64,000 bases of DNA from an uncultured Opitutaceae bacterium (GTDB lineage Bacteria > Verrucomicrobiota > Verrucomicrobiia > Opitutales > Opitutaceae): positions 2,055,627 through 2,119,626 of the forward strand of contig OX638348.1 of NCBI GenBank assembly GCA_951813085.1. The letters are read 5' to 3'. Of this stretch, positions 56,024-64,000 are shown piece by piece (within the stretch, counting starts at the first letter, position 1; each line of letters starts with the position of its first letter). The translations under genes were made by a program, and so were the position numbers. Under the pieces are notes generated by a model. It did no database searches and was not told where the DNA came from. It saw only the letters and a list, made by a program, of their open reading frames with translations.

Positions 56024-59000
56024 TCACTCGGATACCTCCAATGTCTCCGATTCGGAGGACTCCTTTGCGCGGCGTCTCAGGATGCGCCAACGCAAGCCAG
56101 TATTCCAGGCATCATATTCATCGTACTCTCCCAGTAGTTGGAAACGCTCATCCAACTTGAATTCCATTTCCAGCGTTTCCTTCCCCTGCTCCGACAGGTT
56201 CTCGCCTGTTACAAGGCTGAACCGACTGCCCAATCCGCCTTCGCCACCCGAAGAAAAGAGCCCCTGACTTAAGTAAGTGCCAATCTTGGAAGCCCGTTGA
56301 CTGGCGCTATAGTTGAAATTGGCGTCCGGGACATCGCCAGCCATAACCATGAGCAGAATCTGCTCCGACGACAGCGGTGGACTCGAACTAAATCGAATGC
56401 TCGGATCAAAAGCGGAGCCAGTAATCTCGATGCCCAAGTCGTACCGGAATCTCCTTGTTTCGCCAATCAAGCTCAGCATGGGAGTATACGGATCATCAAT
56501 ACGCATTTCAATTAGTCCCTCCGTAAGCTCGAACGACGCGAACGGAAATACCAGATCCCCTTCCTCGAACTCGACACGACCTACAGCGAGAGGTTCGCGC
56601 AAGGTACCGCTGAGCTTCATATCCATGGATAGTACACCCGTAGCAGCGGGCGTTTGCAGACGCATGAATCGATCCCCTGTTACAGCAAGATCCAGTTCCC
56701 AGTCTCCCAATGGCTCGACATCTACAGAAAAGTAGGGAGGACGCGTAGCCGCCGATTGACCTCCTCCGCCCGAAGCAGTCAGTACGGTGGTATCCATGAG
56801 AAACAAACCTTCCTGCAATACGATTTCTCCTGTAATACTTGCTTCTTCGCCTCGTTCCTTCTGAGCAACGACATTCAAGTTAGATCGGAGCAGAAGTCCT
56901 GCTTGCCTCAAAATCGGCAAATCGTCCCCTTGCACCGAGAACCCAAATGCGAGATCGTCAAGATCGCGAAAATCGATCTTGCCAGGCATTGTCATAGGTT
57001 CGCGCCCAATGTCTCCCTTGAATCGCTCTAGGGTCGCTATCGTTCGATCAATCTCTAAACGCGTCTCCACCTCGCGAAAAGAACCGAACGGGAATATCGG
57101 TCTTGTATTCAGTCCATCGATATCGACGAATCCTTCAAACCCATCGCTCGGGCTCCCGGACAAACGGGCCTCGGATGTTCCACTCGGAGCAAGCAATTCC
57201 GGAACAAAGAACGCAATAGGCGATAAATTCGTTCTAGGAGATGCAAATTCCAGATTGGACTGGGTCCAATCGACTTCCACCGGCTCGAGAGCGGCCAGTT
57301 TCAATGCATCTTCCGGAAGCGAGACCATCATAGAAGCTTCAAAAACTTCATCGAGTATCTGAGCGGATATTTTCCCTACGTTTAGGGTAGATCCTTCAAT
57401 CAATGCGTTGGCTGCCAAAGATACCGGTGGGGCTCCATGCCCTCCCTCCCCTAGCTTCGGTCCTCAAGCTGAGGTCGAATGCACCCTGGGGACTGCTCAA
57501 CGTACCCCCGATTTCGGCATCTGCGACAAACGACTCAACTTCCAAAGGCAATAATTCATCGAGCAACCCTAGCAAGGTCGGACTATTGCTCGTTTCCATA
57601 GTGAACGACAGCTCCGATGAGGGATCCGCCGTTAAGAATCCCTCGACGTTAAGGTCGACCTGATAAGGAAGCGTGCCTTCTAGCGCTAGCAATGGTCCTT
57701 CTAAATCCGATAGCGCGAGAGCTTCCATCTCAATCGATCGGTCATTTAGCGATAGCTTTCCATCCATTTTCAACTCGCCGTCCTCATACGCGAGGGCAGC
57801 ATCTAGCAACCCTACTGCTTCAATAGGTCCATCATCCTAGCGAGCGTTTATATCCAAAGCATTGATACTAACGCGAGGCGCGCTCGATTTCAGCCAAGTA
57901 TCAATCCAAACATCCGTCCGGACCCCTTCCATCAGGAATTGAAGTTCCGCCCGTTCCGGATAGCTAAACGAAGCCGACACCGCTAAGTGAGCATCGTTTC
58001 CCAGCAACTTCAACGGATGCACCGTCCCAGAGACAATCTCATCCAATTGCAGTTCAATCTTCGATACTCCTTCCAAAGAAGCCAGCAACGTTTCTTTCGC
58101 TGAGATCGAAAGCTGCGAAAGCGATATCTCAAGCGAATTGCCATCGAGAATGCTGGAACCTGAAAATTCTAACGCTGCTTCGTCACTCGCAGCCGACAAA
58201 TCGAAACGGTTGAACGAACGATCTTCACCGCTCCAATCAAGCTTCAACGAGAGAGGCTTGAGAATTTCATCCTGGAACGAGCCAACGGTTAGCGATCCGG
58301 TGTGAATGAGAGATTCGAATGGTCCCTCGGCGATTGCAGAAATGCGAACCGCCTCAACCGAGGTCCCTTCAGGCAATGCCTTATTGCTCACGTCATCAGA
58401 TACATCGATTTCCAAGACGCTTTTCCCCAGTCGGCGCTCCTCAATATCTACGGCTCCGTCTATTCCAATTCGAGACCCAGAATCCAATACGACATCCATT
58501 CTTTCGACACGTATCACGGGCCAATAAAGCAACGCATCGATTTCAAAAACGCGCGTACTTAAATCATCGTAGGCGATCTCCCGTCCGGAAAGCTGGAATC
58601 TACCATTAGGGGAGCCATCCTCATCCGCCACGAGCGAAGATTCGCCTTCAAAGGCTCCTGACAGATTTTCTATTCCAAAGAGCGCGAGGTCGAAGTCTAG
58701 ATCCATCGCTAGCTCTCCATCCAGCTGGAACAAGCCAAGCTCGAGCTCGACAGGCTCGACGGCCCGGGCATCGAGACCGGGTCCGATCAACTCAAGCGAA
58801 TCAAGGCGCAGCCGATTCATATCCCCAGAAATTGCAGTATCAAATTCAATTTCAGGCACTTTCAATGCGCTTTCAGAATCCGGATACACAGTGCCATTCA
58901 GAACGTTTCGATAAGAAGTTCCATCCCATTCCCCTGCCAAATTGAATTGAATATTTGTATACAGGCTATCCCATGCGAATTCTTCGCTCGTCAGCGACCA

Positions 59001-59793
59001 ATCCGATCCCGACCATCGAGCGCTGGATGGCAGCCACCCACTTCGATTGAAATCCGCCGAAGCGATCAATGAATTCTCATTTCGTTCAACCTCTAATTCG
59101 AGACGAGCCGCATCGAGTTCGGCATCTACTCGAGCTCTAATTTCGATTGCTGCGGGTGTCGACTCCACTTCGATAGTGGCGCCGGAGGAATTGAACTCCG
59201 CCTGAAAATCAATTGGGTATTCCGGATACTGGTTCGTTTCGATTTGGCAGGTTAGACGCGAGTCGCGCCACTCGAGGTTCCGGACGCTCGCTATGTTTTC
59301 TCCAAGCTGGGCATTGATCGTCTCAACAGTGACGTAGGGTACCCACCGCGCTGCCAGCCCAATTGGTTTGCCCGCCATCTCAAAGGCTTCGATCGCGTTT
59401 TCTGGGCCCTCGGCATTCGTTTGATCCAATTCGGAATCCGACTCCATCACCTCGATTTCAACGTACCCAATATTCGCATAAGGGCGATCGCCCGACTCGC
59501 GAGATGCTTCCCATAGGCCAGACCAGGGGAGAATACGCCTCCAGTTTGTCAATCGCTACCGTAGCCTGAGGAGACTCGAGCGATACGCCTTCCAAAATGA
59601 AGCGCCCATACCCCGAACGGCTATAGGACTCAAACGTGATAAGTTCGTCCGGGAGAGTCATTCGCAGTGCGAATCCAAACCAAAAAGGCAATGCTATCGC
59701 CAAAGCCACAGCGGCAATCGCCCCATAGACGATCGCTCTCAAGAACCCTTTCTTAAGGACCCTCCAAACCTTTCTCGATACGCTCGTACTCAC
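56024..59793 (-). pseudogene. TamB-like translocation/lipid-transport protein, three lesions
   Basis: TamB is an inner-membrane-anchored beta-helical protein bridging the periplasm. It starts at ATG 59793 (MSTSVSRKVWRVLKKGFLRA, then a membrane helix). Four open pieces in order make one protein. Lesion 1: an extra C near 59516-59517 (minus strand) breaks KLEAYSPLVW / LWEASRESGDRPYANIG. Lesion 2: an in-frame TAG at 57839-57837, between INAR and DDGPIEAVGLLDAALAYED. Lesion 3: an extra G in the G4 run at 57448-57451 breaks LRTEARE / GGHGAPPVSLAANALIEG. The C-terminal DUF490 region is present (SEQILLMVMAGDVPD, FQLLGEYDEYDAWNTGLRWR). tamA follows at 55961. The gene cannot give a full product without three separate recoding events. 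Confidence 0.83.
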
Positions 59794-59829
59794 AGCATGC
59801 TAACTCGGTTGCGACCGCATCGCCTCGAT

Positions 59830-61890
59830 TTACGCAAGTCCACTACGTATCAACAATGCTTCCGGATCCGGCTCACGACCCATAAAGCCGACGAACAGTT
59901 CCATGGGATCCTTGGAATTTCCTTTGGAAAGTACATTTTCCCTGAACGAAGCGCCGGTTTCCCCGTTGAAGACACCTTCCTTCTCGAATCGAGTAAACGC
60001 ATCCGCATCAAGAACTTCTGCCCATTTGTACGAGTAGTATCCGGCCGCATACCCAACAGAGCTGGAGAATAGATGACTAAAGCGACGCACAATGGTAGGA
60101 AACTTGGTCTTGAGTGGAACTATGTAATTTTCAATCACGGATCGTATGCTATCGTCCAGATCACCATCGTAGTAATTTTCTGGATGCAAGTGCATCTCCA
60201 AGTCCATTTTTCCAAGCGCAAGCTGACGCATCATCATCATGGCAGCATTGAAATTTCGGGCAGCTACCATCTTCTTGAACAACTCATCGGGAATCGCTTC
60301 TCCCGTCTCATGGTGGCGCGCAAATAGATCGAGGCTCTCCCGGTTCCAGCACCAATTCTCCATAATTTGCGAAGGCAACTCAACCCAATCCCAAGCGACA
60401 TTGACTCCCGAGAGCGACTTTATCGGAACGTCACTCAACAGGTGATGGAGCAAATGACCAAATTCGTGGAACACCGTTTCCACCTCCCTGTGCGTCAGCA
60501 AGGCAGGTTGATCTCCAATCGGCGCCGTCATATTGCCGCAGATCAATCCCACATGCGGTTCTCTCGAACCTGATCCCCTCGAGGGAGCGCCCGTATCCAA
60601 AAAATTCATCCAGGCTCCACCTCTCTTTTCCTCACGCGGATGCCAATCTGCATAAAAGTATCCCAGCAACTCCTCCGATCCATTGTAGAGATCATATACC
60701 TTTACTTCAGGATGCCACCCAGAGGCCCCATCATGGTCGCGAATCTTTACCGAAAACAGCTGTTCCGCTATCTCGAACATCCCGCTCAAGACACGATCTA
60801 TCGGAAAATAAGGCCGAAGCGCCTCCTCGTCGAAATCATACTTTTTCTGTCGAAGCTTTTCCGCCCAGAACGTGGTATTCCAAGGCTCGAGTCGTTCAAC
60901 AGGTTGATTGGTTTGCTCCGCCACGAATTGCTCGAGCGTCTCGATTTCCTGATCGAATGCTTCCTTCGCCATATCGTGCAGATCCTCCACGAACGTGAGG
61001 GCGCTGGCTCCCGATTTCGCCATGCGACGCAGCAAGACGCTGTCTGCAAAGTTCGCCTTCCCCAGCACCTCGGCCTTCTCTGCCCTTAATTTTAGGATGT
61101 CTCGGATAAGGCCCGTATTGTCGTGAGGAGCGGTCAACCCAACGTTGGCGCTCGCTTCGTGCAATTCCCGCCTAAGGCTTTCGTCCTCAGCGAACTGGGC
61201 AACGGGAAACATCGAAGGCATGTGGAGAGTGAATCGCCATACTGGCTTTTCTTCGGTGCCAAGATCTTTCGAGCGCGCGCTTTGCAACGCTGCCTGACGC
61301 GCGGAATCCGGCAATCCCTCCAAACGGGTTTCATCTTCTATCAACAGCTCGAACGCATTTGTACTATCAAGCACATTCTCGGAGAACTTTTGCGTCTTCT
61401 GGGCCAGCTCTTTATTGATCGCTTCCAATCGCTTCTTCGATGCATCATCCAAATCGGCGCCCGCTTGTTCGAAATCGGCTATCGTTTCCTCGAAAAATCG
61501 TTTTTCAATCCCGGTTAGCGATTGAGCCTCAGGCTTTTCAGCGAATCCTTTCAACGCTTTCCAAAGGCGAGCATTGAGCGGGATACTTGAGTTGAACTCG
61601 GTCACTTTGGGTAGCATCGCATTGTATACCTCCCTCAAAGCGCTCGAATCTTTCACAGAGGTCAGATGGTCCACTCGACCCCAGGCCCGGGAAAGCGCTT
61701 TTCCAGCGCTTTCTAGAGCGAGAAAGGTATTTTGAAACGTCGCGCTTTCGAATTCGACCTGGCAAATCGCTTCAATCTCGTCTTTTGCCATCTCAAGGGC
61801 GGCCCCCACCTCCGCTTCAATTCGCTCAGGACGCAATACCGCCCAATCGATCAACTTAGCTTCGCTTAGAAATCCAGTTTCGTTTCCCAT
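59830..61890 (-). CDS. prlC: M3 family oligopeptidase (oligopeptidase A/thimet type)
   Basis: This 686-residue protein is a cytoplasmic zinc peptidase that degrades short peptides such as cleaved signal peptides. The zinc motif is EVETVFHEFGHLLHHLLSDV (H-E-F-G-H), followed by the downstream Glu in MENWCWNRESL. The M3 fold is supported by LVETHREVE-like context and GGAWMNFLDTGAPSRGSGSR, VGYAAGYYSYKWAEVLDADA, and the C-terminal NSKDPMELFVGFMGREPDPE. The length is normal. It is preceded by a 276-bp intergenic stretch with strong secondary structure. The frame is intact. Confidence 0.94.
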   Translation of the reverse strand: MGNETGFLSEAKLIDWAVLRPERIEAEVGAALEMAKDEIEAICQVEFESATFQNTFLALESAGKALSRAWGRVDHLTSVKDSSALREVYNAMLPKVTEFNSSIPLNARLWKALKGFAEKPEAQSLTGIEKRFFEETIADFEQAGADLDDASKKRLEAINKELAQKTQKFSENVLDSTNAFELLIEDETRLEGLPDSARQAALQSARSKDLGTEEKPVWRFTLHMPSMFPVAQFAEDESLRRELHEASANVGLTAPHDNTGLIRDILKLRAEKAEVLGKANFADSVLLRRMAKSGASALTFVEDLHDMAKEAFDQEIETLEQFVAEQTNQPVERLEPWNTTFWAEKLRQKKYDFDEEALRPYFPIDRVLSGMFEIAEQLFSVKIRDHDGASGWHPEVKVYDLYNGSEELLGYFYADWHPREEKRGGAWMNFLDTGAPSRGSGSREPHVGLICGNMTAPIGDQPALLTHREVETVFHEFGHLLHHLLSDVPIKSLSGVNVAWDWVELPSQIMENWCWNRESLDLFARHHETGEAIPDELFKKMVAARNFNAAMMMMRQLALGKMDLEMHLHPENYYDGDLDDSIRSVIENYIVPLKTKFPTIVRRFSHLFSSSVGYAAGYYSYKWAEVLDADAFTRFEKEGVFNGETGASFRENVLSKGNSKDPMELFVGFMGREPDPEALLIRSGLA

Positions 61891-62166
61891 AGGAACCTAA
61901 GATTCCTATCCTCTCCCAATCAGCAACGCTCTTTTAATAATAGGGCGGAAATTACCGCGCGATTTCCGGCGCGAACATCTCGCAGGCTCGACTTCGTCAA
62001 TTCAGGGACAGCGGTATCCCGGCACGCAGGACCCCTGGTTGAGCCAAGGCGAGGATCCCTTCGTGTAGGGAGTAGATAAGCCTCATCGCTCCGAACCCTA
62101 GGACCGAGATCACCACCTTTGAACAACGCAACGACGATTTACCGTAGCGCGTCACTCAAAATCAGC
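61891..62166 (-). ncRNA. Structured intergenic region, candidate non-coding RNA or leader (strand uncertain)
   Basis: This 276-bp gap carries no plausible gene. Between 62117 and 62010 (minus strand) a long fold is visible. GGTGGTGATCTCGG pairs with CCGGGATACCGCT (closing stem, one bulged G), and inside it GGTT-CGG-AGC-GATGAGG pairs with CCTCGCCTT-GGCT-CAACC, topped by CCCT-ACACGA-AGGG. This closing-stem, internal-bubble, terminal-hairpin layout resembles 6S-like RNAs, but no sequence hallmark of 6S, SRP RNA, RNase P RNA or a known riboswitch was recognised. A second hairpin (GGAAAT...ATTTCC) lies nearer the M3 peptidase. It could be a leader of that gene or a separate RNA. Confidence 0.35.
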
Positions 62167-62742
62167 TCAAAGATTCTTCTCCAAAGGCTCTCTATCGACT
62201 TTACGGGCGCTTTCTACCCACAAAGATCCCCCTTTGCGGTTCCACTCTTCCCCAATAAGCGCCCATCGTTCGTGATCTCTCCACTCGCCGCCAATCTTCA
62301 AGTACTGCGGCGAAAAGCCCTCCTTCTTAAGTCCCAATCGGCGCACCAATGCGATAGAGGCGGTGTTGGCAGGTTGGATGTTGATTTCCAAGCGGTGCAA
62401 TCCCAGCGACTGAAACGCCGCGTCGAACACCAAGGCCAGACCCTCCGTCAAATAGCCTTTCCCTGTGAATCCCTCAAAACCCCAGTAACCAACGAAGGCG
62501 CTATTCATTGCGCCACGAATAATCTCGCTCAAATTGACGACTCCCACCAAAGCGGCATCTTCCTTGCGGCAGATAAAGTACCCTTGGTACCTGCTTTCGT
62601 GCAATCGCTCCAAATACGCCTGATAACCAACCGGAGTAGTAGGCGGAGAAACCCACGGACGGTGGAGCGAAAGGCTTGCCCGATTGCTCTCTAAAAATAC
62701 CTCTTCGTCGGTATTGCGAGGTTCCCGGATAAAAACTCTCAT
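62167..62742 (-). CDS. GNAT family N-acetyltransferase, RimJ/RimL-like
   Basis: This 191-residue protein transfers acetyl groups from acetyl-CoA, probably to a protein or amino-acid amine. It has RASLSLHRPWVSPPTTPVGY, ALVGVVNLSEIIRGAMNSAF, the acetyl-CoA-binding strand-turn GYWGFEGFTGKGYLTEGLAL (Q/G-x-x-G-x-G/A type), and RLEINIQPANTASIALVRRL with the usual N-x-x-S. The pattern matches the RimJ/RimL branch. It is a single gene, divergent from dciA 225 bp away. Confidence 0.9.
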   Translation of the reverse strand: MRVFIREPRNTDEEVFLESNRASLSLHRPWVSPPTTPVGYQAYLERLHESRYQGYFICRKEDAALVGVVNLSEIIRGAMNSAFVGYWGFEGFTGKGYLTEGLALVFDAAFQSLGLHRLEINIQPANTASIALVRRLGLKKEGFSPQYLKIGGEWRDHERWALIGEEWNRKGGSLWVESARKVDREPLEKNL

Positions 62743-62967
62743 ATCTCAAATACGGTCGTGCGGGATGCGAGCCTACTTGGCAAAACAATACCTACGATTT
62801 TCCGCAGCTGAAGCATTCCAGACAGGAAAAGGCTCATGACAGGCTACCGCAATCGTTATCGAGTTTTCTCAGGCCGAGCAAAACGAGCGCGATTCCTGAT
62901 CAATTGCGCGACTGGCAATGTAAATGGGCTAGACAATCTATTTCCCTACGCGTTCAAATAGGAACGC

Positions 62968-63348
62968 ATGGCCGACACGCCTTACAAATTTTCTCGGCAC
63001 GCCGAAAACTTGATCGCCAATCTTCGCGGGGTACCGGAAGACTACAGCCCTATCGTACGCGAAACCGTAGATATGGGGGTCGTGTTCGACAAGATCCTGT
63101 ATCGCTACAAGATTGGAATCGATTCGCTAGAGGATCGAATTCGCGAGCAATGGATTCAAATCGTCGGTCCGGCTAACGCGAACCATTGCAATCCGGTGAG
63201 AATTGAGCGAGAAACTACTCTCATTATTTCCGTATCCAACCCGATAATACGTCAAGAATTACAGTTCAATCAACGATTGATATTGAAAAACTTGTCGCCC
63301 ATCAAGGACGGAAGGAGGATTCGCTCCCTCGTATTTCGCTCTGGCTAG
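62968..63348 (+). CDS. dciA: DciA/DUF721 family protein
   Basis: DciA is the ancestral loader or helper of the replicative helicase DnaB in bacteria that lack DnaC. The 126-residue protein has the conserved core IREQWIQIVGPANANHCNPV, RIERETTLIISVSNPIIRQEL and QFNQRLILKNLSPIKDGRRI, matching the DUF721 fold (W..IVG..A.H..P...L.V.V.NP...QEL). Its length is within the family range. It is on the plus strand, 114 bp before glnD. Confidence 0.85.
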   Translation: MADTPYKFSRHAENLIANLRGVPEDYSPIVRETVDMGVVFDKILYRYKIGIDSLEDRIREQWIQIVGPANANHCNPVRIERETTLIISVSNPIIRQELQFNQRLILKNLSPIKDGRRIRSLVFRSG

Positions 63349-63462
63349 AGAGGTCAGCCAAAGGCCGAATTTCGTCAAAATCACTCGCCACTGGTGATCA
63401 AATTGAGTTTTCACTCGCAAGGTTTTCCAAGATAGGTTTTTGGATAGGTAAGAACTTAACGA

Positions 63463-64000
63463 ATGGCCACCGCTCACTCCCTTGCAAAACGCATCCGCTC
63501 TCAGGCGAAAAAACGTCTCTCCTTCGACAGACAGGCGAGCGATGCTAGCAATCTGGAATCCTATCGCGAGTTTCTGAAGACAGAAACAGACTTGGTGAAG
63601 AAAAGCCATCGCGAAGGCGCCTCTGGCCGGGCAGTCGTCGCCGCGCTCACAGCCATAGTAGATGCTATGCTCGAGAGTTTGGCCGCTCCGGCATTCGCTA
63701 CCTACAAAGCGAATGCCAACGGTGCAGGCATGTCGATCTCCCTCGTCGCTATCGGCGGCTACGGACGATCAGAACTTTGTCCACTGAGCGACATCGACTT
63801 GATGTTTCTCTATCCCACAAAGACCAGTCCAAAGACGCTCGAGGCCGCTCAGGAGCATATGGTTCAGAATATCCTCTACCCTCTTTGGGACATTGGACTC
63901 AAAGTCGGGTATTCATCGCGGACGGTCGATGACGCGTTCGAAGAAGCGAAAAAGGACATCCAAACCAAGACGGCCTTGCTTGAATCGAGACTCGTCTACG
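63463..64000 (+). CDS. glnD: [Protein-PII] uridylyltransferase GlnD, N-terminal part
   Basis: GlnD adds and removes UMP on PII proteins in response to nitrogen status. The gene starts at ATG 63463 after AGGTAAG and runs off the right edge, with about 179 residues seen. The nucleotidyltransferase motif is complete: VAIGGYGRSELCPLSDIDLM (G-G-x-G-R-x-E-L-x-P-x-S-D-x-D), followed by ILYPLWDIGLKVGYSSRTVD. The HD and ACT domains would lie outside the window. Confidence 0.88.
   Translation, partial: MATAHSLAKRIRSQAKKRLSFDRQASDASNLESYREFLKTETDLVKKSHREGASGRAVVAALTAIVDAMLESLAAPAFATYKANANGAGMSISLVAIGGYGRSELCPLSDIDLMFLYPTKTSPKTLEAAQEHMVQNILYPLWDIGLKVGYSSRTVDDAFEEAKKDIQTKTALLESRLVY

Noticed and set aside
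53877..59793. TAG read as a sense codon in this organism (stop reassignment) to explain the in-frame TAGs
   Set aside because: Several intact genes in the window end normally in TAG (tyrS, uppS), and other lesions in the same locus are frameshifts.
61891..62166. Assignment of the structured gap as 6S RNA or SRP RNA
   Set aside because: Only the general fold is similar. The SRP GGAAGGAAGCAGCC-like core is missing and the 6S sequence hallmarks are not clear; kept as an unnamed candidate.

Overview
The window looks like a chromosomal segment from a member of the Verrucomicrobiota, most likely the Opitutia (Opitutales/Puniceicoccales) side. This is inferred from gene content, not from a marker phylogeny. 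The clues are a DUF1800/DUF1501 secreted-protein pair, an operon of unusual prepilin-like proteins, the long IspG with an inserted middle domain, OpcA beside Zwf, a YugP-type metallopeptidase and an imuA-imuB-dnaE2 cassette. No rRNA, tRNA, CRISPR array, prophage or plasmid signal was seen.

Layout. 1-6.4 kb: start of a lactate permease, two tandem paralogous exported proteins, a cupin, and a three-gene prepilin-like operon. 6.8-12.2 kb: an elongation factor G with a clear terminator, two exported proteins, and tyrS. 12.2-12.9 kb: a REP-associated tyrosine transposase (RAYT) bounded by perfect inverted repeats that touch the stop codons of both neighbours. 12.9-18.4 kb: the SOS mutagenesis cassette imuA-imuB-dnaE2, with every gene frameshifted. 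18.5-22.5 kb: a PrsW-like membrane protease, a DUF1800 remnant, DUF1501 and a small partner. 22.7-30.4 kb: Lhr helicase, opcA-zwf (oxidative pentose phosphate entry) and yraN. 30.4-37.5 kb: smc, a gene of unknown function and prfB with its +1 frameshift. 37.6-45.5 kb: a nuclease-helicase fusion, VOC protein, exported carbohydrate-binding-like protein, pyrR-pyrB-pyrC and a Gly-rich membrane-anchored protein. 45.7-52.1 kb: uppS-cdsA-dxr-rseP-ispG, an envelope/isoprenoid operon. 52-64 kb: a BadF/BadG-type sugar kinase, YugP, broken tamA and tamB, an M3 oligopeptidase, a GNAT acetyltransferase, dciA and the start of glnD.

The strongest pattern is the distribution of disabling lesions. Ten were found (frameshifts and two in-frame TAG codons). 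Nine lie in three loci: imuA-imuB-dnaE2, tamA-tamB and the truncated DUF1800 gene. The tenth is an A7 run at the start of a prepilin-like gene, where slippage could be functional. The large housekeeping genes (fusA, tyrS, lhr, zwf, smc, pyrB, dxr, rseP, ispG, the M3 peptidase) are all open. This fits gene decay better than evenly spread sequencing error, but needs read-level confirmation. A second point is that the dihydroorotase of the pyr operon has Gly in place of the catalytic Asp, which suggests a non-catalytic PyrC.
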